Origin: VRUE01 sp963780815
Lineage (GTDB): Bacteria > Actinomycetota > Thermoleophilia > Solirubrobacterales > 70-9
NCBI GenBank assembly: GCA_963780815.1
Contig: CAWADG010000013.1
Coordinates: forward strand, 124,001-188,000
Direction: 5' to 3'
Length of the DNA: 64,000 nucleotides
The translations under genes were made by a program, and so were the position numbers. Positions 34,123 through 41,257 of this stretch are shown one piece after another (positions within the stretch are counted from its first letter, which is position 1; each line of letters opens with the position of its first letter). The notes under the pieces are model-generated. The model saw only the letters and a list, made by a program, of their open reading frames with translations. It searched no databases and was not told where the DNA came from.

Positions 34123-34250
34123 GTTCTCTCCCTTCAATTGCCGGGACCCGATACGCCCTGAAAGAGACGCACCGAGCGTCCTGGCTTGAGAGTACTCCGG
34201 CGGGGCAAAAACGAGCCGCGAGGCGGAATGAGTGACCCTGAGGCTCGGCG

Positions 34251-34358
34251 CTACTTGAGCTTCACGGTGACCTTGGGCGAGTAGCCCAGGGTCTCCTGAT
34301 TGGTCGTATCAATCAGGACTGCCCTGTAGACGGATTTGGCGGTGACCTTCAGGCGAAG
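34251..34358 (-). pseudogene. C-terminal remnant of an exported protein
   Basis: In one minus-strand frame the sequence ending at TAG 34251 reads LRLKVTAKSVYRAVLIDT then TNQETLGYSPKVTVKLK. Such a beta-strand tail closes many exported Thermoleophilia proteins. No matching upstream domain exists in frame; the frame runs into the vapC coding region instead. It looks like the stump of a gene replaced by vapBC. The rest of 34123-34348 is empty. Confidence 0.5.
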
Positions 34359-34789
34359 TCGATCGGTAGCAGCCGAAATGCGGACGCCACCGGCTCCGAG
34401 GACCCGACCGCCTCGGGGCTGACCATCCGGAAATGGCGTTGGTCGAATGTCGCAATCTCTGCTGTGCCGAGCCGCCCCGCGAGCGCAACGAGGGACGCAT
34501 CGGTCAACCCGAGGTCAATTGCGTGCCAGCGACGGGAGATTTCCAGCGAGTCGAACACCGCTGCCGGCCACCAGCGGACGCCGTACGCGCCGGCCTCGAG
34601 CTCCGCCCACAGGGCCTCGGCGCCGGCGCCTCCCGCGTGACGCCGCACCAGGTAGTCCATCTCCGCGACCGCGAGCGGCGTTGTCGCAAGGGCCTGCTCG
34701 TTCGAGATCACCCACTCGCGTGCCCGGCCGTGATTCCGGTCGCGCGCGTTTAGCAGCGCCAGCACCACCGAGGTGTCGAGGACGATCAC
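34349..34789 (-). CDS. vapC: VapC-like PIN-domain toxin
   Basis: PIN-domain ribonuclease of 146 residues. The acidic site is complete: Asp5 (VLDTSVV), Glu43 (AVAEMDY), Asp97 (LTDASLVALA) and Asp116 (TFDQRHF). VapC toxins cleave RNA until bound by VapB. It overlaps the antitoxin gene by 4 bp (ATGA). Confidence 0.9.
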   Translation of the reverse strand: MIVLDTSVVLALLNARDRNHGRAREWVISNEQALATTPLAVAEMDYLVRRHAGGAGAEALWAELEAGAYGVRWWPAAVFDSLEISRRWHAIDLGLTDASLVALAGRLGTAEIATFDQRHFRMVSPEAVGSSEPVASAFRLLPIDFA

Positions 34790-35019
34790 TCCTCCCCGAA
34801 TCCGTCGTCGAGGTGCTCGTCAGCACGCTCAGACAGATCCTCGGGGCCATCGAAGACCCCAAAGATGCTGGGTCGGGCCTGACCGCCATCGCGCTCGACC
34901 GCGGCGCGCAGAGCGCGGCGGATCATCTCCGCCTTCGTCACACCTTCGCGCTCGGCCCACTGCTCGAAGGAGAAATCGAGATCTGGATCGAGATAGATGC
35001 TTGTCTTCTTCGTGGGCAC
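34786..35019 (-). CDS. vapB: VapB-like ribbon-helix-helix antitoxin
   Basis: The 77-residue protein begins with a ribbon-helix-helix domain (KTSIYLDPDLDFSFEQWAER, VTKAEMIRRALRAAV) and ends in an acidic tail (ERADEHLDDGFGEE) suited to block the PIN site. GTG start at 35019. A TATAAG -10 box lies at 35040-35045. Confidence 0.87.
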   Translation of the reverse strand: MPTKKTSIYLDPDLDFSFEQWAEREGVTKAEMIRRALRAAVERDGGQARPSIFGVFDGPEDLSERADEHLDDGFGEE

Positions 35020-35039
35020 GCAGGTAGGGTACCACCCAC

Positions 35040-35045
35040 CTTATA
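35040..35045 (-). promoter_or_regulatory. -10 box of vapBC with palindromic surroundings
   Basis: Read on the minus strand this is TATAAG, 20 nt before the vapB start. It lies within CCTTGTATAAGG and is followed by GGTGGTACC-type repeats, the usual position of an RHH autorepressor site. Confidence 0.45.
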
Positions 35046-35124
35046 CAAGGCGAACGCGCGGCCGTCGCCACGGCCTCGTTGCCATTTGGCACCGCGACCA
35101 TTGGCGGAACGATTCGCGAATCGC

Positions 35125-35460
35125 CTATTTAGTCCCAACCGCAAGGGCTATGGCGCCAACGAGGCAAAGCGCGAAGAAGGCGCCCACGGTGACGAGGACT
35201 AGATGATCCGCTCTGGCAAGACGCTGTTTGGTCGGCCGAACCGCTAAGGCCCCTTCCACGAGTACCAGCGCCCCCAGCGGCGCCGCAACGAACGCAATGC
35301 CGAGGTCGCCAACAATGCTCAACTTCCCGAAGACGATGATGGCGAGGAGGAGGTACTCAACGAACCCGAGTACCCCGACAAGCAGAACGCTGTCGCGCCG
35401 TCGCCACTGGTCAAGCGAGCGGGCCCTTTGATGCCGAAATCGGCCCAGAACCGATTCCAA
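35125..35460 (-). CDS. Small membrane protein, unknown
   Basis: The 111-residue ORF has three hydrophobic segments (SVLLVGVLGFVEYLLLAIIV, LGIAFVAAPLGALVLVEGAL, LVLVTVGAFFALCLVGAIAL). Start is probably TTG at 35460, without a clear ribosome site. Codon use is less biased than neighbours, fitting the accessory character of 34-37.9 kb. No family recognised. Confidence 0.5.
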   Translation of the reverse strand: MESVLGRFRHQRARSLDQWRRRDSVLLVGVLGFVEYLLLAIIVFGKLSIVGDLGIAFVAAPLGALVLVEGALAVRPTKQRLARADHLVLVTVGAFFALCLVGAIALAVGTK

Positions 35461-35485
35461 CCAGGTAAACTTCCTCGAATTGTCG

Positions 35486-36133
35486 ATGTCCCTGGGGATG
35501 TCGACTCGTCCTCAGGTCAGACCAATCCTGCTCATCATGCTAGCTGTCGTTGCTGCGCTGGCTGTGACTTCACTGCTGGGAGGTTCGACAGGAACGGGCG
35601 GGAATAATTCCAGCGTGTCGCTTGGTGCTGGGGAGACCATCAACGCTCCGGGAACGGGAAAGTGCTGTGGCCCGGCCAATGGCCCGCTCCCTCGGCTCCA
35701 ATGGGAGGCCACAGGAATTGTCGTCGGCGAAATTCCCCTGGTAAGAAGCTCCGCGCCTCCTGGCACGGTGCTACGTCGACCGTGGAGCTTCCACAAGGAG
35801 TGCGACCCGAAGTGTCACGTCGTATTCCTGCGCTACACCCTCGCCGGGCCGAGCAGGACCACCCTCGTCAAACACGGGCACACCTACTATGCGAAGTTCC
35901 CTCCGGTCAGAATTCCCTGCGCCTATGCAACTGGTTCCAGCTGGCCGCCCCACAAGCATCGCTTCGGTGGACAACATGACCGCTACAAGCTCTGGTGGTT
36001 GGCGGGCCGCAGCGAGATCAAGGCAATGAGCTTCCAGCACGAGACCGGTTGCTACCCCGCCCATAAAAACCAGAGCTGGACGAGGTGGCACGCGGTTCGC
36101 CGGAGCGATCTGGGAACGCAATCGCCCAGTTGA
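35486..36133 (+). CDS. Membrane-anchored or secreted protein with paired cysteines, unknown
   Basis: About 215 residues: one N-terminal hydrophobic segment (PILLIMLAVVAALAVTSLLG), a Gly/Ser-rich stretch, then a domain with cysteines at CCGP, CDPKCHVVF, IPCAY and TGCYPAH that may form disulfides. Starts at 35480 (TTG), 35486 or 35498 (ATG) are all possible. No domain is recognised. Confidence 0.5.
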   Translation: MSLGMSTRPQVRPILLIMLAVVAALAVTSLLGGSTGTGGNNSSVSLGAGETINAPGTGKCCGPANGPLPRLQWEATGIVVGEIPLVRSSAPPGTVLRRPWSFHKECDPKCHVVFLRYTLAGPSRTTLVKHGHTYYAKFPPVRIPCAYATGSSWPPHKHRFGGQHDRYKLWWLAGRSEIKAMSFQHETGCYPAHKNQSWTRWHAVRRSDLGTQSPS

Positions 36134-36280
36134 GGCGACTCGCGCCGCTTCGCCACGTAGGGGAGGGTCTGAACTCAGGCGCGGCTCGCGCCAGCACCGC
36201 CGGGTGGCTCAGCACAAAGAAAAGCGCTTTTTCGCGGGGCCCTGTCCTGGGAGGCCTCCGCCCTCTGGGATAATCCGGCC

Positions 36281-36973
36281 ATGTGGGTGCGGGGAACGGG
36301 TCTTGTCCTCTGTTTCTTTGCGGTTCTCGTCGGCGTTGGACCGCTCGGACCATCGGCCGGGACGGGCAGCCCTAGCGTCAGCTGTGGCCCAGCGGCCGAT
36401 GGCGCGACGATTGTCGCTGGTCAGCGCGTCCGCATCTACGAAGTGAGCAGAACAGAACCCACCGGAGGCACTCGTCGACTCGAAGACTCGCTGGCCTTCG
36501 GTTGTCTTATCCCCCGGGGAAAGCCACGGCTTCTGGGTTCGACCCTGTCGCGCCTCGCGGTCTATCGAAACAAGAAAATTGGTCTTGTCGATACCGACAC
36601 GTTCGAACTTCGTGCCCCCTGGATCGCGTACACAAAGACGATCTCGGGGATCGATACCTGGACTCTCTACGTCGTCGCCATCAACCTGAGAACCAATAGA
36701 CGCAACGTCTGTGCGGTTGGCGGCGGGGGGCCCGATGGCGATCGGCCCCCAGCGAACGTTTCGGAGATAGCGCTCGCTGCCGACGGGACGGTTGCCTGGA
36801 CCGGCACCCGGCTCGTTCGGGAGTCCTACGAAAAACAGGTCGCCGTCTGCAGTCGAACGGGCGAAAAGGTCATCGATTCCGGCGAAGGCATCGGCCTTCA
36901 CTCGCTGAAACTCCACGGCTCAACGCTGAGTTGGACCGACTTCGGCGAAACCCGAACGGCTCAGCTCGGCTGA
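36281..36973 (+). CDS. Secreted protein, unknown (WD-like strand pattern)
   Basis: The 230-residue precursor has a signal peptide (GLVLCFFAVLVGVGPLGPSA). The mature part has repeated strands such as APWIAYTKTISGIDTWTLYV, EIALAADGTVAWTGTRL and HGSTLSWTDFGETRTA, reminiscent of beta-propeller-type exported proteins common in Thermoleophilia. GATAAT (36269-36274) ends 6 nt before the ATG, so it is probably leaderless. Confidence 0.65.
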   Translation: MWVRGTGLVLCFFAVLVGVGPLGPSAGTGSPSVSCGPAADGATIVAGQRVRIYEVSRTEPTGGTRRLEDSLAFGCLIPRGKPRLLGSTLSRLAVYRNKKIGLVDTDTFELRAPWIAYTKTISGIDTWTLYVVAINLRTNRRNVCAVGGGGPDGDRPPANVSEIALAADGTVAWTGTRLVRESYEKQVAVCSRTGEKVIDSGEGIGLHSLKLHGSTLSWTDFGETRTAQLG

Positions 36974-36974
36974 G

Positions 36975-37160
36975 CTAGACGCGACTCGGACTCCACGGCT
37001 CGACCCGATCGAGGCTCCACGGTGGCCGCTGCTGGTATCGATGCATCCGGGCTTCCTCCGCAGCCAGCTCGGGCTTTCGATGGTCGGAGCCCATCCAGCG
37101 GCAGCTATGGCAGACCGCAACCCATCCCTGGCTCTGATGCTCGGCTCGTGCGCTGTGCAT
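36975..37160 (-). CDS. Small zinc-ribbon-like protein
   Basis: The 61-residue ORF contains GWVAVCHSCRWMGSDHRKPE and AAEEARMHRYQQRPP: a C-x2-C pair and spaced histidines that could bind zinc. A TACCCT -10 box (37167-37172) lies 6 nt before the ATG. Its stop is 1 bp from the convergent gene's stop, as tight as other junctions here. No known family. Confidence 0.5.
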   Translation of the reverse strand: MHSARAEHQSQGWVAVCHSCRWMGSDHRKPELAAEEARMHRYQQRPPWSLDRVEPWSPSRV

Positions 37161-37241
37161 CGGTTCAGGGTAGGCGCGTGGGGCACCAACCGCGGCGGGT
37201 CGCTAACGATGCAACCGCCGGTGTTGCCATGATGGGCAGGC

Positions 37242-37481
37242 ATGGATGCCGAGGAGATTCGGAGGACGTTGGCGGGCCTCCAGACCGCGCCTCTGGAACG
37301 AGCGCCGGGAACAGTCGCGATCCTCGAGGCCACGATCGAAGCGGCGGGCATCGACTACGCCGACGCGGTTGCCTGGGCGGAAGGGAATGACGGCGAACCG
37401 CGAGAGGATGAGGACGACGCCGTCCTCGGCGCCGTCCGCTGGCTCGAAATCCCAATCAAGGCCCTAGAGGCACCGGAGTAG
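37242..37481 (+). CDS. Small acidic protein, unknown
   Basis: A soluble, helical 79-residue ORF (MDAEEIRRTLAGLQ, IDYADAVAWAEGNDGEP, VLGAVRWLEIPIKAL). GGGCAGG precedes the ATG. No family recognised. It stands alone before the gene-poor stretch. Confidence 0.55.
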   Translation: MDAEEIRRTLAGLQTAPLERAPGTVAILEATIEAAGIDYADAVAWAEGNDGEPREDEDDAVLGAVRWLEIPIKALEAPE

Positions 37482-37893
37482 GCGCCGGGCTAACCTCGGT
37501 GGCCGGCGGGCCCAGGGGGCCCTGAGCTAGGGGCCCGGTCAGGCCTGCTGAGGCCCCATCCGGGCCTGCCAGCCCAAGGCCCTGGACAGGCGATGGCTGA
37601 GACATGTGAGGAGGGGTGATCGGGGCGCAGCGCAGCGTATTGTCGGGGCCCGGGCCTGGCTGGGGCCTGTCACGGCTATTCCCATTGAGGCGCCTCTTAT
37701 CTGCCGCAGCCACGCCGATCCAGGCTTGTCACGGTTATTCCCACTTCGGACCCCTGTATCTCCCCTCCCCCCAAACTGCTGGGGAGTAGCGGCAGATTGT
37801 TGCGTGGGACGCTCTATCGCGTTGCCCTATCCGTTGCCCACCTACGAAACGCGGCCCCCTCTCGCGGGCCGCATTCCGCTTGCTAGTGCCGTC
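37482..37893. other. Gene-free 412-bp region with direct repeats
   Basis: No convincing ORF. TGTCACGGCTATTCCCAT (37668-37685) recurs as TGTCACGGTTATTCCCAC (37727-37744), 59 bp apart, 16 of 18 identical. CTCCCC...GGGGAG pairing occurs near 37760-37787, and GGCCC/GGGCC runs fill 37500-37590. This may be remnant mobile DNA or a recombination site; nothing proves it. Confidence 0.5.
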
Positions 37894-38232
37894 TCAGAAC
37901 CCGAGCGCGAACTTGGCGTCCTCGGACATCATCTCCGGGGACCAGGGTGGGTCGAAGACCATCTTCGGGTGGACCGAGGTGACGCCGGGGAGGTCGCCGA
38001 CGAACTCGCGCATCTGTTCGGATACCTGGGGGCCGATCGGGCAGGCCGGTGTGGTCAGGGTGAAGGTGACGAAGACCTCACCGCCGCCGACCTCGACGTC
38101 GTAGACGAGGCCGAGGGAGACGAAGTCGAGGCCGAGCTCGGGGTCGATGACCTCCTCGAGGGCCTCGAGGACGTCGTCCTCGGTGGCGGCTTCGGCCGGG
38201 TTCTCGGACGTGTCTGTCTGGTTCTCGGACAT
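37894..38232 (-). CDS. SufT/MIP18-family (DUF59) Fe-S assembly factor
   Basis: DUF59 protein of 112 residues: an acidic N-tail, then VLEALEEVIDPELGLDFVSL, DVEVGGGEVFVTFTLTTPAC and the conserved CP pair (TTPACPIG). Members (SufT, PaaD, MIP18) help mature Fe-S proteins. It is far from the suf cluster but likely serves it. TACCAT (38239-38244) lies 6 nt before the ATG, so leaderless. Confidence 0.88.
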   Translation of the reverse strand: MSENQTDTSENPAEAATEDDVLEALEEVIDPELGLDFVSLGLVYDVEVGGGEVFVTFTLTTPACPIGPQVSEQMREFVGDLPGVTSVHPKMVFDPPWSPEMMSEDAKFALGF

Positions 38233-38235
38233 GGC

Positions 38236-38775
38236 TCAATGGTACCTGGGCGGCAGCGGCTCCTCGGGAGGGTCCGCGGCGTCGGGGGCAAGGTCGAGCT
38301 GCCACCAGCCGACGTCGCGCCAGGCGCCGGCCTTCCAGCCAATCCGCCGGTAGACGCCCACCGGGACGAAGCCGAGCCCCTCGTGGAGAGCGACGCTGGC
38401 GTCGTTCGGCAGCGTCACTCCGGCGCAGGCGACCCGGAACCGCTGGGCCCGGAGGCGCTCGAACAGCTCCTCATACAGACTCCTTCCCAGCCCGCGGCCG
38501 CGGTCAGGCTGGCCGACGTAGACCGAGACGTCGACCGCCCAGCGATAGGCCGCCCGCGAACGGTGCTCGCAGGCGTAGGCGAAGCCGACGGTCTCGCCCT
38601 CGCGCTCGGCGACCAGCCACGGATGCGTGGCGCCGATCCGCTCGATCCGCGCCGCCATCTCGTCCGCGGTCGGCGGCTCGGCCTCGAACGACGTCGGCGA
38701 CGCCTCGACCTGGGGCGCGTAGATCGCGGCGCAGGCGGCGGCGTCGAGCTCGGGGTCGGCGCTGCGGATGATCAC
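38236..38775 (-). CDS. GNAT N-acetyltransferase (phosphinothricin/YncA-like)
   Basis: GNAT protein of 179 residues. It starts IIRSADPELDAAACAAIYAP, has the acetyl-CoA loop QPDRGRGLGRSLYEEL and the end GFVPVGVYRRIGWKAGAWRD typical of phosphinothricin acetyltransferase/YncA enzymes acting on amino-acid analogues. GTG at 38775 is 7 nt after a TATCTT -10 box. The SufT-like ATG lies just 3 bp beyond its stop. Confidence 0.88.
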   Translation of the reverse strand: MIIRSADPELDAAACAAIYAPQVEASPTSFEAEPPTADEMAARIERIGATHPWLVAEREGETVGFAYACEHRSRAAYRWAVDVSVYVGQPDRGRGLGRSLYEELFERLRAQRFRVACAGVTLPNDASVALHEGLGFVPVGVYRRIGWKAGAWRDVGWWQLDLAPDAADPPEEPLPPRYH

Positions 38776-38782
38776 CGGGCGC

Positions 38783-38792
38783 AAGATAGTCT
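38783..38792. promoter_or_regulatory. Overlapping divergent -10 boxes
   Basis: AAGATAGTCT contains TATCTT on the minus strand (38783-38788) and TAGTCT on the plus strand (38787-38792), 7 and 8 nt from the two GTG starts. The two polymerases cannot bind together, so the genes should be expressed in opposition. Confidence 0.5.
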
Positions 38793-38800
38793 CCGCGCCC

Positions 38801-39193
38801 GTGAGTGAGGAGCGAGCCATCCAACGCCGCTCGATCGGGATCGTCTTCTCCGACGGCGGCCTGCTCGCGCTCTCGGCGAAGCGCCCCGACGGCGCCACCG
38901 AGCATGGCGAGGAGGCGCTGGCGGCGGTCCTCTGCGATCCCGACGGCGCCCCTGTCGAGGTCTCCGAGGCGCTGCTCTCGACCGAGTATGGGCCCGACGG
39001 GGTGCAGAGAAGGGCGACGATCGAGCTCTGGGTCGACGACGATGAGGGCCAGCCGCTGCGAGGTGCTGGGACCCTGATCAGCACCAGCTCGGTTCGCCGC
39101 CCCGGCCTGTCCTCCGAGGTCGCCTTCTTCCGCTGGTCGCTCGAGGGCCGCGAGGGCATCGGCCACTACGAGATCGTCCGGGCCGATGGCTGA
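38801..39193 (+). CDS. Conserved-looking hypothetical protein
   Basis: GTG at 38801 gives 130 residues with beta strands (RRSIGIVFSDGGLLALSAKR, VEVSEALLSTEYGPDGVQRR, SEVAFFRWSLEGREGIGHYE). No domain recognised. It overlaps the HAD gene by 8 bp, so both form one operon. Confidence 0.65.
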   Translation: MSEERAIQRRSIGIVFSDGGLLALSAKRPDGATEHGEEALAAVLCDPDGAPVEVSEALLSTEYGPDGVQRRATIELWVDDDEGQPLRGAGTLISTSSVRRPGLSSEVAFFRWSLEGREGIGHYEIVRADG

Positions 39194-39821
39194 GCGGATC
39201 GAGGCCGTGATCTCCGACTTCGGCGGGGTCCTAACGACGCCGCTGATCGAGTCGTTCATGGCCTTCCAGGACCACACCGGGATCTCGCCGGAAGTCCTCG
39301 GCAAGGCGATGCAGGCGAGCGCGGGTGACGACGGCGAGAACCCTCTTTTCAAGCTCGAGCGCGGCGAAATCACCGAGGCCGCGTTCATCGAGCAGATCGC
39401 CGACGCGCTCGAGCCGCTACTCGGCCACCGCCCCGAGATGCACCGGTTCAAGGAGATCTACTTCGAGGCGCTCAACCCGAACCCGGAGATGATCGACCTG
39501 ATGCGCGAGCTGAAGAAATCCGGCTACCGGATGGCGATGCTGACCAACAACGTCCGCGAGTGGGAGCCGCTCTGGCGCTCGATGCTTCCGGTCGACGAGA
39601 TCTTCGAGACGGTCGTCGACTCCGGCTTTGTCGGCTGCCGCAAGCCCGAGTCGCGGATCTACGCGATGACGCTCGAGAGGATCGGGATCGCGCCCGAGGC
39701 CTGCCTCTTCGTCGACGACGTCCAGGTCAACTGCGAAGGAGCGGAGCGGGCCGGGATCAACGCGGTCCATTTCCGCGACAATGAGCAGGCGATCCCTGAG
39801 ATCCGGGCCGCCCTCGCCTAG
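39186..39821 (+). CDS. HAD-superfamily hydrolase, subfamily IA
   Basis: HAD phosphatase-like protein of 211 residues. Motif I ISDFGGVL has Asp as nucleophile but Gly where many phosphatases have the second Asp, as in the epoxide-hydrolase-N-terminal-like HAD group. Motif II LTNN, motif III K in GCRKPESRIY and motif IV FVDDVQVN are present. Substrate unknown. Confidence 0.87.
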   Translation: MAERIEAVISDFGGVLTTPLIESFMAFQDHTGISPEVLGKAMQASAGDDGENPLFKLERGEITEAAFIEQIADALEPLLGHRPEMHRFKEIYFEALNPNPEMIDLMRELKKSGYRMAMLTNNVREWEPLWRSMLPVDEIFETVVDSGFVGCRKPESRIYAMTLERIGIAPEACLFVDDVQVNCEGAERAGINAVHFRDNEQAIPEIRAALA

Positions 39822-40675
39822 CCGAGACGACGGCGCAGGAACTCGAGCTGGTCCGCGACCAGCGCCTCGTGGACGGGCCCGTCGTAGATGTCGAAGTGAT
39901 CGACGCCGGGATAGGTCCGCAGCTCTCCCTCGGGCGCCCGCCGCGCCGCCGAGATAGCGGGCCCCGGCCGCGCGACCCGGTCGGCCTCACCGACGCAGAC
40001 GAGCCATGGGCAGTGGAGCCTCGCGGCATGGCGCACGGGGCGGTAGGGGCGCCCCAGCAGCCAGCGCGAGGAGACCCGATTGCGCCAGCGCGAGTCCTCG
40101 CCGATCGCCACCACCCGCCGCCACCCCTCCGCCCCTCCGGGCGCGTTGATCAGCGCCGGCTCGTCCGGCTGCCCGACCGCGGGCAGGTGGCGCCCGCGGA
40201 CGGCGGCGGCCAGCATCCTGGCGGCCACCCTCGGCACCGGGCGGTGCGCCTGGGTGACGATGTCCAGGAATGGGACCTGGCTGATCGCGGCGGCCACCGC
40301 CGGGTCCTCGGCCGCCGCGGCGAGGGCGTTGCCGCCGCCCATCGAGGAGCCGAAGGTGACGACCCGGGCGGGGTCGACTGCGGGAAGGGTGCGGGCGAAG
40401 CCGATCGCGGCCCGCCAGTCCCGGCGCTGCATCGCGGGGTCGAACATGTCCAGCTCGCCACCGCTGTCGCCGAACCCGCGATGGTCGAAGAGAAGCGCCG
40501 AGAACCCGTCGGCGGCGAAGCGCTCGGCGAAGGCTCCGAGGCGATCGCGGCGGGTGCCGGTGAGCCCGTGCGCGATGACCACGACCGGCGCCGGACCCGC
40601 GGCGCCGGCGGCCGGATAGAACCACGCCGCACAGGGCACGCCGGCGACCGAGAAGGTGAGATCGCGACGCGCCAT
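39818..40675 (-). CDS. Alpha/beta hydrolase (DUF/BAAT-type peptidase S9-like)
   Basis: The 285-residue hydrolase has the oxyanion region VIAHGLTGTRRDR, LLFDHRGFGDSGGE, nucleophile elbow GSSMGGGNALA, acid near GEADRVAR and histidine in GVDHFDIYDG. A cap lies between. Esterase or acyl-transfer activity is expected; substrate unknown. ATG at 40675. Shares a CTAG end with the HAD gene. Confidence 0.83.
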   Translation of the reverse strand: MARRDLTFSVAGVPCAAWFYPAAGAAGPAPVVVIAHGLTGTRRDRLGAFAERFAADGFSALLFDHRGFGDSGGELDMFDPAMQRRDWRAAIGFARTLPAVDPARVVTFGSSMGGGNALAAAAEDPAVAAAISQVPFLDIVTQAHRPVPRVAARMLAAAVRGRHLPAVGQPDEPALINAPGGAEGWRRVVAIGEDSRWRNRVSSRWLLGRPYRPVRHAARLHCPWLVCVGEADRVARPGPAISAARRAPEGELRTYPGVDHFDIYDGPVHEALVADQLEFLRRRLG

Positions 40676-40716
40676 CTCCGTTACAACGGCCGGCCGCGGC
40701 GGGACGTGAGATCGGC

Positions 40717-41172
40717 TCAGTTCTCGGAGCCGGCCCGGTCCCAGACGTAGAGCTCGACCGCCTCGACGGCGAGCTCCATCAGGCGCGGTGGCGAGAGCAG
40801 GCTGAGGACGAGCTCGAGCGCGTCTTCCTCGGTGACGCCGGCGTCGACCGCCTCCTCGCCGCGGAACCCGGCGGCGAGCTTCAGCGCCTCGCGCCGGTTG
40901 TCGCCGAGGGAGCCGAATGCGCCCATCAGGAAATCGCGGTTCGGCAGCGGCTGGCCGACCTCGAGCGACCCGTGCCATGCGGCGAGCATCGAGAGGTCGT
41001 GCTCGTCGAGCTCGGAGAGCGCTTTCGCGTAGTGGGTCTCGAGCTCGCTGTCGGGGATCTCGTCGACCCAGGCGCGCACCGCCTCGCCGAGCAGCTGGCG
41101 GCGCGCCTCACGGCCGATCGAGTCGGCAATGGCGCGAATCGCATCGGCTGGGTCGACGAAACAGAGGGACAT
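40717..41172 (-). CDS. Helical hypothetical protein
   Basis: Acidic, mostly helical 151-residue protein (IRAIADSIGREARRQLLGEA, DSELETHYAKALSELDEHDL, ELVLSLLSPPRLMELAVEAV). No recognised domain. TACATT (41181-41186) lies 8 nt before the ATG. 41 bp separate it from the hydrolase gene on the same strand. Confidence 0.6.
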   Translation of the reverse strand: MSLCFVDPADAIRAIADSIGREARRQLLGEAVRAWVDEIPDSELETHYAKALSELDEHDLSMLAAWHGSLEVGQPLPNRDFLMGAFGSLGDNRREALKLAAGFRGEEAVDAGVTEEDALELVLSLLSPPRLMELAVEAVELYVWDRAGSEN

Positions 41173-41257
41173 CGCGGCCCAATGTAGAGAGCGCGCAAGA
41201 CGTCAAATCGCCCCGGGAAGGCACGCCGGGAGCCGGCCTATGCTGGGCCCTCAACCC

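Noticed and set aside
37482..37893. Integrase or transposase remnant
   Set aside because: No translated stretch resembles a recombinase; only short repeats are seen.
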